NCBI GenBank assembly: GCA_913041775.1
Contig: CAJWJW010000015.1
Span: 1-13,675 of the forward strand
Reading direction: 5' to 3'
DNA from: an uncultured Flavobacteriales bacterium
Lineage (GTDB): Bacteria; Bacteroidota; Bacteroidia; Flavobacteriales; UBA7430
Length of the DNA: 13,675 bases
The translations under genes were made by a program, and so were the position numbers. A model generated the notes under the pieces. It worked only from the letters and a program-made list of their open reading frames with translations, did no database searches and had not been told where the DNA came from. Positions 1-7,057 of this stretch are shown here, in pieces (within the stretch, counting starts at the first letter, position 1; each line of letters starts with the position of its first letter).

Positions 1-176
1 TAGGTTGTCATATGATTGGTGCTAACGTAACAGAATTGATTGCTGAAGCAGTTGTTGCCAGGAAACTAGAAACAACAGGACACGAAATACTAAAAGCTAT
101 TCACCCTCACCCTACTATGAGTGAAGCGGTAATGGAAGCTGTAGCTGATGCTTACGGCGAAGTAATTCACATGTAA
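1..176 (+). CDS. lpdA: Dihydrolipoyl dehydrogenase (E3), C-terminal fragment
   Basis: This is the last 57 codons of a flavoprotein whose 5' part lies outside the window; the reading frame begins at base 3 and ends with TAA at 174-176. The visible part is the dimerisation domain of the pyridine nucleotide-disulphide oxidoreductase family. It starts GCHMIGANVTELI and contains IHPHPTMSEA, which matches the HxHPTxxE signature of dihydrolipoyl dehydrogenases; in the family the second His and the Glu five residues later form the catalytic dyad that works with the disulphide of the partner subunit. The enzyme reoxidises dihydrolipoamide in the pyruvate and 2-oxoglutarate dehydrogenase complexes and the glycine cleavage system, passing electrons to NAD+. 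A strong hairpin terminator follows at once, so this gene ends its transcription unit. Identity is secure at family level; which complex it serves cannot be read from the fragment. Confidence 0.93.
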   Translation, partial: GCHMIGANVTELIAEAVVARKLETTGHEILKAIHPHPTMSEAVMEAVADAYGEVIHM

Positions 177-188
177 GACTTACTAAAT

Positions 189-226
189 AAAAAAATCTTC
201 TCATGAAAATGAGAAGATTTTTTTTT
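189..226 (+). terminator. Intrinsic terminator after lpdA
   Basis: A perfect stem, AATCTTCTCAT (194-204) paired with ATGAGAAGATT (209-219), closes a GAAA tetraloop. It is flanked by an A run at 189-195 and a T run at 218-226, so the A/T runs extend the stem and give a U tract on the + strand transcript. The symmetry means it could also act on the other strand. It begins 12 bases after the lpdA stop and separates lpdA from the feo operon. Confidence 0.9.
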
Positions 227-281
227 AGTGAAAAGGATAATGTTCATTTTTTTATTCAATCTAAATAAGGTTATTTGCACT

Positions 282-509
282 ATGAAAAACCAGAGAACTA
301 TAGCCAATTTAAACATTAATGAAACCGGCATTATCGCAGGAAATCAACAGGAGAATATTCCGCTAAAACTTATACAGATGGGCTGCACTTCTAACACCAA
401 AATAATGTTGAGAATGAAAGCTCCTTCATCGGATCCTTTGTGTATTCAATTTGGTGGAAACGATATTGCGTTGCGTTTAGAAGAGGCAAAAAAAATAGCC
501 ATAGAATAA
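282..509 (+). CDS. feoA: Ferrous iron transport protein A (FeoA)
   Basis: A 75-residue cytosolic protein with the SH3-like FeoA fold. The family pattern is visible: LKLIQMGCTSNTKIMLRMKAP followed by DPLCIQFGGNDIALRLEEAKKI corresponds to the usual 'lxxxGlxpG...aPxxdPxxv...laLRxxeA' layout of FeoA domains. FeoA is thought to bind or regulate the G domain of FeoB in Fe(II) uptake. The ATG at 282 is preferred because the alternative ATG at 228 adds a hydrophobic stretch not found in FeoA and lies at the base of the lpdA terminator. The stop is two bases before the feoB start, so the two are almost certainly co-transcribed and translationally coupled. No convincing promoter box or Fur-type site was recognised in 227-281. 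Confidence 0.93.
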   Translation: MKNQRTIANLNINETGIIAGNQQENIPLKLIQMGCTSNTKIMLRMKAPSSDPLCIQFGGNDIALRLEEAKKIAIE

Positions 510-511
510 GT

Positions 512-2584
512 ATGAAAAAGGTCGTTTTAATAGGAAACCCAAACACGGGGAAAACTAGCTTATTTAATGCTCTTACAGGCTTAAATCAATCTACAGGAAA
601 CTACCCAGGCATTACCGTTGACAAGAAAAAAGGTAGGCTAAATTTAGAAGTAGAAACTATCGACATTATTGATCTTCCTGGAACTTATAGCCTTGAACCA
701 CATTCTTTAGACGAGGAAGTAGTACTGCAAGAAATTCTCAATATTAATGAGCCAATAGATTCGATTATATACATTGCCGATGCAGTAAATTTAAGACGGA
801 ATTTATTTCTATTTAGTCAAATATGCGACTTAGAAATCCCTTGCATATTAGTTGTTAATAGAATCGATAAAATAAAAAAGTCAGGGATTCAAATTAACCA
901 ACAAGAGTTATCTGATTATTATAAATGCCCAGTTGTACTTACGAGTATTACACAAAACATTGGTTTACAAAAACTCAAGGAAGAGCTCAAAAACTGTCAA
1001 ACAGCTAGCACTTACAAATGCCTCTTTAAACTGAATAATGCAGATTTTGAGCAACTTAGAGAAATTAAGTCCATTAAAAATGATTATTGGGCTTGGTTAG
1101 TCGTTCATCAAAAATGTAGTCATAAATTATTTACTTTACAAGAACAAAAACACATTGAGTCTGTTTTATCTAAAACTACATATGAGTCAGAAGCACTCAT
1201 AAAAGAGGAAGCTATTGAACGTTATACAAACATCGATTTATTGCTCAATAGTGTACTCAAACAAATAGATACAGACAAAAGTATTTCACAAAAAATAGAC
1301 AAGATCCTTACCCATAAGTACTATGGTTACCTAATATTCTTTTCTATATTGTTTTTAATATTTCAAGCCATTTATTCATGGGCTTCTGTCCCAATGGATT
1401 ATATAGATGCCTTTTTTGGAGATTTATCTGTTTGGCTTAGAAATAGTTTACCCGATAACAGAATAAATAAACTTGTAAGCGAAGCACTAATTCCTGGAAT
1501 TGGAGGCGTGGTCATTTTCGTACCACAAATAGCCCTATTATTTGGATTTATTTCTCTCTTGGAACAATCGGGTTATATGTCGAGAGTGGTCTTTATAATG
1601 GATCGTTTTATGCGTCGTTTTGGATTAAATGGTAAAAGTATAGTCCCTTTAATTTCTGGTGTTGCATGTGCTATTCCTGCAATTATGGCTGCCAGAAACA
1701 TAGACAATGCCAAGGAGCGACTACTTACTATTTTGGTAGTGCCATTTATGACTTGTGCTGCACGACTTCCTGTATACACCATACTTATAGCGTTAATGAT
1801 ACCGAGCAATACTGACTATGGTTTTAACCTTCAAGGGGTAGTATTAATGCTAATGTACTTACTAGGTTTTGTGAGCTCTATCCTAGCTTCAATAGGACTT
1901 AGTAAATTGATAAAAGACGAATCGAAGGAAGTATTTATTATAGAATTACCAAGTTATCAGATTCCACAAATCAAAAACTTATTTCACACCTTGCTTAATA
2001 AAACCAAAAGCTTTGTTTTTGACGCTGGTAAAATTATTGTAGCCGTTTCAATTATACTTTGGGTATTAGCGAGTTTTGGACCTGGTAATGCATTTACCAG
2101 CGCAGAACAGTACTTAGAGAATACGATAGAGATTAACAATACAAACACTTACGACGACGCGCTAGCAGCTTATAAATTAGAGCATTCCTATTTGGGCTAC
2201 TTAGGTAAAGGGATAGAACCACTTATTAGACCATTGGGTTACGATTGGAAAATTGGAATTGGAATTATAGCATCCTTCGCTGCGAGAGAAGTTTTTGTAG
2301 GGACTATGGCTAGTATATATAGTGTGGGAAGCAAACAAGAAGATGGTAAAACGATACTTGAAAAATTGAGGCAAGCACAAAACAGCACAACCGGAAAGCC
2401 TACCTATACTTTTGCGGTAACACTATCCTTACTTATATTTTATGCATTTGCAATGCAATGTGTAAGTACGATTGCAATAGTAAAACGAGAAACCAACTCT
2501 TGGAAATGGCCAATTATTCAAACACTAGGAATGACTAGTATAGCATATGTAGGAGCCTTTTTAACTTATACAATCTTTAGCTAA
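512..2584 (+). CDS. feoB: Ferrous iron transporter FeoB
   Basis: A 690-residue inner-membrane Fe(II) permease with an N-terminal GTPase domain. G1 is GNPNTGKT (residues 8-15), G2 the Thr in NYPGITVD (about residue 35), G3 DLPG (54-57), G4 NRID (116-119, family NxxD) and G5 is probably the TSI in LTSITQN. A GDI-like helical region follows (about 160-265), then the membrane part with two internally related Gate segments: GIGGVVIFVPQIALLFGF with the GVACAIPAIMAAR element (about 328-396), and IASFAAREVFVGTM (about 585-600). The length is normal for Bacteroidota FeoB. ATG 512 places the first beta strand (MKKVVLIGNPN) right at the P loop, as in the family; a longer reading from 440 runs through feoA in another frame and is rejected. 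The feoA stop is two bases upstream, and the TAA stop overlaps the ATG of the next small gene. Confidence 0.97.
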   Translation: MKKVVLIGNPNTGKTSLFNALTGLNQSTGNYPGITVDKKKGRLNLEVETIDIIDLPGTYSLEPHSLDEEVVLQEILNINEPIDSIIYIADAVNLRRNLFLFSQICDLEIPCILVVNRIDKIKKSGIQINQQELSDYYKCPVVLTSITQNIGLQKLKEELKNCQTASTYKCLFKLNNADFEQLREIKSIKNDYWAWLVVHQKCSHKLFTLQEQKHIESVLSKTTYESEALIKEEAIERYTNIDLLLNSVLKQIDTDKSISQKIDKILTHKYYGYLIFFSILFLIFQAIYSWASVPMDYIDAFFGDLSVWLRNSLPDNRINKLVSEALIPGIGGVVIFVPQIALLFGFISLLEQSGYMSRVVFIMDRFMRRFGLNGKSIVPLISGVACAIPAIMAARNIDNAKERLLTILVVPFMTCAARLPVYTILIALMIPSNTDYGFNLQGVVLMLMYLLGFVSSILASIGLSKLIKDESKEVFIIELPSYQIPQIKNLFHTLLNKTKSFVFDAGKIIVAVSIILWVLASFGPGNAFTSAEQYLENTIEINNTNTYDDALAAYKLEHSYLGYLGKGIEPLIRPLGYDWKIGIGIIASFAAREVFVGTMASIYSVGSKQEDGKTILEKLRQAQNSTTGKPTYTFAVTLSLLIFYAFAMQCVSTIAIVKRETNSWKWPIIQTLGMTSIAYVGAFLTYTIFS

Positions 2585-2703
2585 TGGACTTAATAATTAT
2601 CGGGGTATTATTCCTAGGAGCTTGTTTTTATCTATATAAAAAGAACAAAAAAAAATGTGCACCTACTCAGTGTACATCTTGTAAAGGTTGCAATTCTCAC
2701 TAA
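2584..2703 (+). CDS. FeoB-associated Cys-rich membrane protein
   Basis: A 39-residue ORF, MDLIIIGVLFLGACFYLYKK followed by a Lys-rich linker and a short Cys-rich tail. Residues 2-18 form one hydrophobic helix. The tail carries four cysteines spaced C-x4-C-x2-C-x2-C (C25, C30, C33, C36), with a further Cys in the helix (C14). The ATG shares its A with the last base of the feoB TAA (TAATG), a classic coupling arrangement. Size, layout and position match the FeoB-associated Cys-rich membrane protein family found directly after feoB in many bacteria, suggested to take a FeoC-like role. The cysteines could bind iron or an Fe-S cluster, but that is inference. The positive residues after the helix suggest a cytoplasmic tail. 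The stop lies inside a terminator-like hairpin. Confidence 0.87.
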   Translation: MDLIIIGVLFLGACFYLYKKNKKKCAPTQCTSCKGCNSH

Positions 2704-2722
2704 AGCAATTATACTTTAGTGA
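2697..2722. terminator. Hairpin between convergent feo operon and T9SS protein gene
   Basis: A perfect 9-bp inverted repeat, TCACTAAAG (2697-2705) and CTTTAGTGA (2714-2722), has the 8-base loop CAATTATA. It overlaps the stop codon of the small Cys-rich gene and sits in the 28-base gap between two convergent genes. There is no clear T run on either side, so it is a candidate bidirectional terminator or 3'-end stabiliser and not a textbook intrinsic terminator. Confidence 0.5.
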
Positions 2723-2731
2723 AAATTACAC

Positions 2732-5227
2732 TTATCTAATTAGGTTTACGTAACCCGTTTCTTCATATATATTCTCGTCGAATTGCTTAGTAGTAACAAC
2801 TTTAAATGCATAAGTTCCTTCTAGAGCATTCTCAGAATTATAAAGACCATTCCATGCTTTTTCCATTGTATCCGAATAGAAGACTTGTTTCCCCCATCTA
2901 TCGTAAATATAAATCTCGTATGACTTGGCACCTACTATAGACGGAGTAAAGAAATCGTTTACATCGTCTCCATTAGGAGTAAAGGCATTAGGAGCATAAA
3001 AATAATACAGAGGACTTATTTCTACATCAGTTGAATATTCTTTATAACAGTTATTAATTTCTGTAGTAACACCTAAATTTACAGTATACAGGCCCCAGAC
3101 TTCGTAAAAGTGCTCCAAAGGGTTTATTAGTGTTGAAATATAACCGTCACCAAAGCTCCATAAATAACTTAAACCATTCATGGTAGGAGTGTAATTATTT
3201 AAATCTATACCAAAGTTTTCATCGGGTAACTGAGCAGATTCAAAGAAAGGATTTGGGGCTTCATCAACTAGTATAGATCCTGAAGCACTTGCGTTTACAC
3301 CACACTCATCAACTACTGTAATAGTATAGTTCTCTGGAAAGTCAAACATGCATTCTTCATTATCGCCATTAGACCATAAGAAAGTATAATTTTCGTTCCC
3401 ACCTTCTACGGTTGAACAAAGAATAAATTCAATAGAATCGCATACATAGACAACCTCGGAGCTTACAACAACTGCTGGAAACTCTTGTATAGTAACTTCA
3501 ATACAACCTTCAACTTGCTGACCACAAACATCCGTGATTTCTACACAAAACTCTGTATCGTTACTTGTAGTAATCAACTGAGAAGCATTAGTTCCTAAAC
3601 CTGCCCATTGGTAAGTATAAGGAGCTAATGGGAAAGGAGAAGTCATTAGAGAACCCATACCTCCAGTAGCTTCTACACCAAGCACAACATTATCACCTGG
3701 ACATTCTAAAACAACAGGATCAGAAAGAATTAAACCTAAATTTGGATAATCCTCTACAATAACCGTCATACAAGTTTGAGCTTGCTGACCGCATACGTCG
3801 AAGACTTCTACACAATATTCGGTAGTTTCGGTAGGGTTTACAATTTGATTTGAAGTATTTCCAAATCCAGTCCATTGAAAAGTATAAGGAGGAATAGCAT
3901 AAGGAGGCGCCATTAAACCACCCATACCACCAACAGGTATAACATTTAATTCAACTTCATCATCAGAACATAAAGCTGCTAAATCATCCGTTTCAATAGA
4001 GAATTCAGGCTGATCATAAATGGTGAATTCTATAGAATCTGGTTGAATTTCATAGCAACCATAATCTAAAGGAAGAATCTCAATAAGCACCGTTTCAGCA
4101 TCATCAAAAGTGGCATCACTTATTGCACCAACAGTAACAATAGCCTCATCATCACCAGCTAAAATAACTACCTGGTTATCTACGGTATTACTTAGTGTAT
4201 AATCAACATTAATGGTTGATGAACCAAAAAGGTTATAATTAATCAATAAGTCCCCACCAATTCCTGGAGGGCGTTCAAAAGTAATACTCGCATCTCCACA
4301 ACCTTCGTAAATATTATCTACAAACTGAGAATTGGGATTAAAAATATTAGTGGTATTAGACTCTACTACATATTCAATATCTGGTAGAGAATTAAATGAG
4401 TTTTCTTGTAAAAAAACAGCAGAATTAACTCCACCATCAGCTACATCCGCAATAGCCAATTTCATGTGATAGGTTAAACAAGCAGTAACATTTGCAGTAG
4501 CATGTAGGGTAACAAAACCAGGATAACTAACAGTTTCTGTATTAGAATTATCTGTAAAAAAAACGGAGTAATCTGCCCAGTTTGGATCAATATCATCACA
4601 TGGCCCAGAATCACCCAGCGAAGGAATACCAGAATTTACAGTATTAATAATTACTGGTGTTGTAGTATACTGTGTAGGATTGTTAGGATCTGGAACCAAA
4701 GCGATATTTTCTGCATTGTTGGTAAATGGTCCAGAAATACCAGGTCCAGATAGAAAAAAACCAAATATATCGTTGTATTGAGAACAAGTAAAAGAGGGAT
4801 ATTCTTGAGAAGCAAATATATAATTAAATGTTACCGCATCAGAATTAGGTATAAAGTCAAACTCTAAAATAATTAAATTATTTAAGTTTGTATTTAAAGC
4901 ATCTACCATTTGTAATTGTTCTTCTAAATCAGAGTCAGATCCAGCACCACCAGCACCAAGACCAAAATTGCCGGGAGTAATAGCATCTAATCCATCCGTA
5001 GCCATTACAAGACCCGTTTGAAAATCAAGATTAGAGGTACCGTTGAAGTAACCAGCAGAACAATCAAAACCAGAAAAGGAAACATTTGAATACTGCACTC
5101 CTTCGCCTACTAGTATTTCTACTAAACTCTCTGGTGTATTATAAGGAAAAGTACAATTCCCGACAACTTGGGCAAAAGACACTTGAGATACAATAAGAGC
5201 GTATATAAATAGTAAACTTTTTTTCAT
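2732..5227 (-). CDS. Choice-of-anchor L / PKD-repeat secreted protein with T9SS type B sorting domain
   Basis: An 831-residue exported protein. Residues 1-20 (MKKSLLFIYALIVSQVSFAQ) are a typical signal peptide ending in SFA-Q. About 25-280 resembles the choice-of-anchor L domain: it has the 'TGLVMATDG' and 'FIFASQEYP..YNDIFGFFLSGPG' patterns and ends in a LxYHMKLAIADVADGGVNSAVF-like segment. About 308-405 looks like a Calx-beta-type strand region. Two close repeats (about 410-495 and 497-585) share GGMG(G/S)LM, PYT(F/Y)QW and DVCGQQ; a shorter third relative follows (586-657), then a PKD domain (about 658-740, YLWSFGDG). The C-terminal ~90 residues (FYAPNAFTPNGDDVNDFF ... YDRWGKQVF ... GTYAFKV) are the gliding-motility-associated/type B T9SS sorting domain. 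It is probably released to or held at the cell surface; its ligand is unknown. ATG 5227 is chosen over TTG 5245 because it starts the signal peptide. It appears monocistronic. Confidence 0.9.
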   Translation of the reverse strand: MKKSLLFIYALIVSQVSFAQVVGNCTFPYNTPESLVEILVGEGVQYSNVSFSGFDCSAGYFNGTSNLDFQTGLVMATDGLDAITPGNFGLGAGGAGSDSDLEEQLQMVDALNTNLNNLIILEFDFIPNSDAVTFNYIFASQEYPSFTCSQYNDIFGFFLSGPGISGPFTNNAENIALVPDPNNPTQYTTTPVIINTVNSGIPSLGDSGPCDDIDPNWADYSVFFTDNSNTETVSYPGFVTLHATANVTACLTYHMKLAIADVADGGVNSAVFLQENSFNSLPDIEYVVESNTTNIFNPNSQFVDNIYEGCGDASITFERPPGIGGDLLINYNLFGSSTINVDYTLSNTVDNQVVILAGDDEAIVTVGAISDATFDDAETVLIEILPLDYGCYEIQPDSIEFTIYDQPEFSIETDDLAALCSDDEVELNVIPVGGMGGLMAPPYAIPPYTFQWTGFGNTSNQIVNPTETTEYCVEVFDVCGQQAQTCMTVIVEDYPNLGLILSDPVVLECPGDNVVLGVEATGGMGSLMTSPFPLAPYTYQWAGLGTNASQLITTSNDTEFCVEITDVCGQQVEGCIEVTIQEFPAVVVSSEVVYVCDSIEFILCSTVEGGNENYTFLWSNGDNEECMFDFPENYTITVVDECGVNASASGSILVDEAPNPFFESAQLPDENFGIDLNNYTPTMNGLSYLWSFGDGYISTLINPLEHFYEVWGLYTVNLGVTTEINNCYKEYSTDVEISPLYYFYAPNAFTPNGDDVNDFFTPSIVGAKSYEIYIYDRWGKQVFYSDTMEKAWNGLYNSENALEGTYAFKVVTTKQFDENIYEETGYVNLIR
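3514..3996 (-). repeat. Tandem 89-residue Ig/PKD-like repeat inside the T9SS protein
   Basis: Two neighbouring coding repeats have a period of 267 bases (89 codons). The string cttgctgacc, for example, recurs at 3514 and 3781. Both copies encode GGMG-x-LM, a Pro-rich loop, PYT-x-QW, G-x-G-x(3)-Q, E-[YF]-CVE and DVCGQQ, and then a Cys followed by a short beta strand. Similarity is clear at DNA and protein level, which suggests a fairly recent domain duplication. A third, more divergent unit follows towards the C-terminus. The outer limits are approximate. Confidence 0.75.
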
Positions 5228-5242
5228 AAACTGAAATTTAAT

Positions 5243-5250
5243 CAAAGGTA
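5243..5250 (-). promoter_or_regulatory. Candidate -7 box (TACCTTTG) for the T9SS protein gene
   Basis: On the - strand the sequence reads TACCTTTG, an exact match to the Bacteroidota -7 consensus TAnnTTTG, ending 15 bases before the ATG at 5227. It would give a short 5' leader. No TTTG-type -33 element is seen at the usual distance, so this is a motif-level call only. Confidence 0.4.
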
Positions 5251-5334
5251 AATTATTGAAAATAGATTTTTTGAAGCTACAATAATTGTACCTACTTTCT
5301 ATTGATTACTCAAAGATTAACTTATGTGAATTAG

Positions 5335-6186
5335 CTAAGCATTAAATTTCTGAACATGGTATCGCAAAAGGCCATTAATAGGAGATTGAGAAAAGCAAAA
5401 AATCGTAAGCTGATGGATAATAAGAAGTGAACTCAAAATATCTTTAAAAATAAAAGCCACACTCCCTACAAAAGCAATTGGATAATCGCTTATTATAGGA
5501 TTAGATTTTAGGTGAGTTTTAATATATAAATCAAACTGATTACTTACTAAGTCCTTAACAAAATCATGATTTTTGTGTGCTACTAAAAAAGGCACATAAG
5601 AAGCTAAAAATCGGTTAGGAGCATCTTGAGTATAAACAGCTTTCAATACATTTTCTTTTGAAATTGAATACGATTTTGAAAAACTAATATAAAGATCCTT
5701 TGGCAATAATTGATATAAATATGCTTTTAATAAGTCTTTACCCAAAGCAGCACCAGAACCTTCATCGCCTAAAACATAACCTAATGAAGGTGAGGTTTGT
5801 TGTAGGACTTCTCCATCGTAAAAAGCAGTATTAGATCCAGTGCCAAGTATAGATACGAATAAGGGTGCTCCAGAATATACAGAACGTGCTGCGGCTAATA
5901 GATCTGACTCTATAGAAATTAAGGCATTAATAAATAGGGCTTGCAATACTCTATGTAAACTAAAAACATACTCTTGAATTGCAAGACCAGGAGTATAAAA
6001 GTAAACAGAGGAAATAGAATTTACAAACGGAACTAATTGAGTTAATGCATTTAACCTAGTCTGCATTTCGGCCTCATTTAAGAGCATTATATTCCAACCT
6101 TTGGTTTTAAATTCACATTTAACACCATCAGCATCTACAACAATCCAGTCTGCTTTTGTAGAACCACTTTCTACAATTAAAATCAT
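5335..6186 (-). CDS. N-acetylglucosamine/N-acetylmuramic acid kinase-like protein (BadF/BadG/BcrA/BcrD family)
   Basis: A 283-residue cytosolic sugar kinase of the ASKHA fold. ATP-binding elements seen: SGSTKADW (residues 7-14, phosphate-1 loop), SILGTGSNTAFYDG (phosphate-2, about 112-125) and GSVAF (adenosine site, 241-245). ESDLLAAAR (93-101) holds the likely catalytic Asp95, LGDEGSGAALG (139-149) is the family's conserved block, and the end SPINGLLRYH is typical of Bacteroidota GlcNAc-kinase-like proteins. Residue 6 is Glu, where I would expect the Asp of the phosphate-1 loop (usually DSGSTK). In the family such kinases phosphorylate GlcNAc or MurNAc at O6; with murQ 2.2 kb away a role in peptidoglycan sugar recycling is plausible, but the substrate cannot be decided from sequence. 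The start lies one base after the stop of the membrane-protein gene, so the two are coupled. Length is normal. Confidence 0.85.
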   Translation of the reverse strand: MILIVESGSTKADWIVVDADGVKCEFKTKGWNIMLLNEAEMQTRLNALTQLVPFVNSISSVYFYTPGLAIQEYVFSLHRVLQALFINALISIESDLLAAARSVYSGAPLFVSILGTGSNTAFYDGEVLQQTSPSLGYVLGDEGSGAALGKDLLKAYLYQLLPKDLYISFSKSYSISKENVLKAVYTQDAPNRFLASYVPFLVAHKNHDFVKDLVSNQFDLYIKTHLKSNPIISDYPIAFVGSVAFIFKDILSSLLIIHQLTIFCFSQSPINGLLRYHVQKFNA

Positions 6187-6187
6187 A

Positions 6188-6883
6188 CTAATCTTCTAAA
6201 AAATGATTCGTAAGATAGAAAGGAATTTGTACTAAAAACGCATGTAAAAGAGTCGCTAATTCAAGGCCAACTATATAATACGGCCAATCGCCAATTAAAA
6301 AGGGGTTTTCCACAATTGGCTTTACAGCTAAATACATATAGTTCGCACCTAGTAAATAATCTAGTAAACCTACACACACTACAAATATTTGTAAGTATAA
6401 AAAGGATTTAAGCCAAGCCCATTTTCGAGGTCTCATTCCTAAAACAAAGATACAATACATAGGAATAGCAATTAATCCACCATGTACCAGAAAGTAATCT
6501 AACATCAAAATAGGATCTGTGCCGTGTGTAAACTCAGGGGTTAGCATAGAGTGCATTCCTCCTATCATACCTACAAACAATAATAATTCAAAGGCAATTT
6601 GATTTCTAGTAAGTAGTACAATTATAGAATTAAACCACATAAGTCTACACAAGTGAAATGGTAGAGAATCTTGGGCAGTCCAAACACCTAGTTGGAAATA
6701 GTAAAACTGTATAAGTATAGATTCTAGAGCGATACAAATCGCCATTAGGGTCGCAAGTTTGTTTTTAAATTCCGGTTTAGCATTTCGAGAAACAATCGTA
6801 ATTAGAATTATAAAAAAGGTAGTAATTGAATTCCATAAAAACCATTCTTCGCTAAATGGCAGCATAACAATATGTTCGTTCAT
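6188..6883 (-). CDS. TIGR02206/YwaF-family (TMEM164-like) integral membrane protein
   Basis: A 231-residue, largely hydrophobic protein with about six or seven predicted membrane helices. It is recognised by conserved motifs: LPFHLCRL (74-81), GGMHSMLTPE (108-117), DYFLVHGG (129-136), NYMYL (181-185) and NPFLIGDWPYY (193-203). These match the TIGR02206/YwaF family, related to eukaryotic TMEM164. Human TMEM164 has been reported as a Cys-dependent acyltransferase making ether-linked polyunsaturated phospholipids; the bacterial proteins have no established function. Cys79 and the conserved histidines (77, 111, 134) are candidate active-site residues, which is inference. It is the first gene of a two-gene unit with the sugar kinase (one-base gap). 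The gene reads divergently from the TerB-rhomboid pair, sharing a 174-base AT-rich intergenic region. Start ATG 6883 fits a short polar N-terminus before the first helix. Confidence 0.85.
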   Translation of the reverse strand: MNEHIVMLPFSEEWFLWNSITTFFIILITIVSRNAKPEFKNKLATLMAICIALESILIQFYYFQLGVWTAQDSLPFHLCRLMWFNSIIVLLTRNQIAFELLLFVGMIGGMHSMLTPEFTHGTDPILMLDYFLVHGGLIAIPMYCIFVLGMRPRKWAWLKSFLYLQIFVVCVGLLDYLLGANYMYLAVKPIVENPFLIGDWPYYIVGLELATLLHAFLVQIPFYLTNHFLED

Positions 6884-6931
6884 TTTTCGATATTTTTTAA
6901 TTTTGACTAAATATATAAAAAATTCTTTTGC

Positions 6932-6939
6932 TACATTTG
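6932..6939 (+). promoter_or_regulatory. Candidate -7 box (TACATTTG) for the TerB-rhomboid operon
   Basis: TACATTTG matches TAnnTTTG exactly and lies between the divergent membrane-protein and TerB-like genes. A TTTG at 6902-6905 is about 26 bases upstream, further than the usual -33/-7 spacing, so the -33 element is doubtful. If the start lies here, the leader to ATG 7058 would be just over 110 bases. Confidence 0.35.
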
Positions 6940-7057
6940 ATAGAGATAAATTTTAAATAATTAATACTTTTTTTGAAAGATGAATAAAACTACAGCTACA
7001 GCACATCACTTATTTTGTTTTGTTTACATAGGCTTTGCCCATCTAAGCAACGATACT

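Noticed and set aside
227..281. Fur box or riboswitch ahead of feoA
   Set aside because: The 55-base AT-rich gap shows no convincing dyad or structured leader; any match would be chance.
440..511. 24-codon N-terminal extension of FeoB
   Set aside because: It overlaps feoA in another frame and has no similarity to FeoB; ATG 512 places the P loop at the family position.
1573..1809. Open frame of 78 codons antisense to feoB
   Set aside because: It lies wholly inside the conserved membrane part of feoB, has no recognisable domain and looks like a shadow of the real gene.
6759..6956. 65-codon + strand frame over the start of the TIGR02206-family gene
   Set aside because: Antisense to a well-supported gene, with no domain and with a composition expected from the opposite strand.
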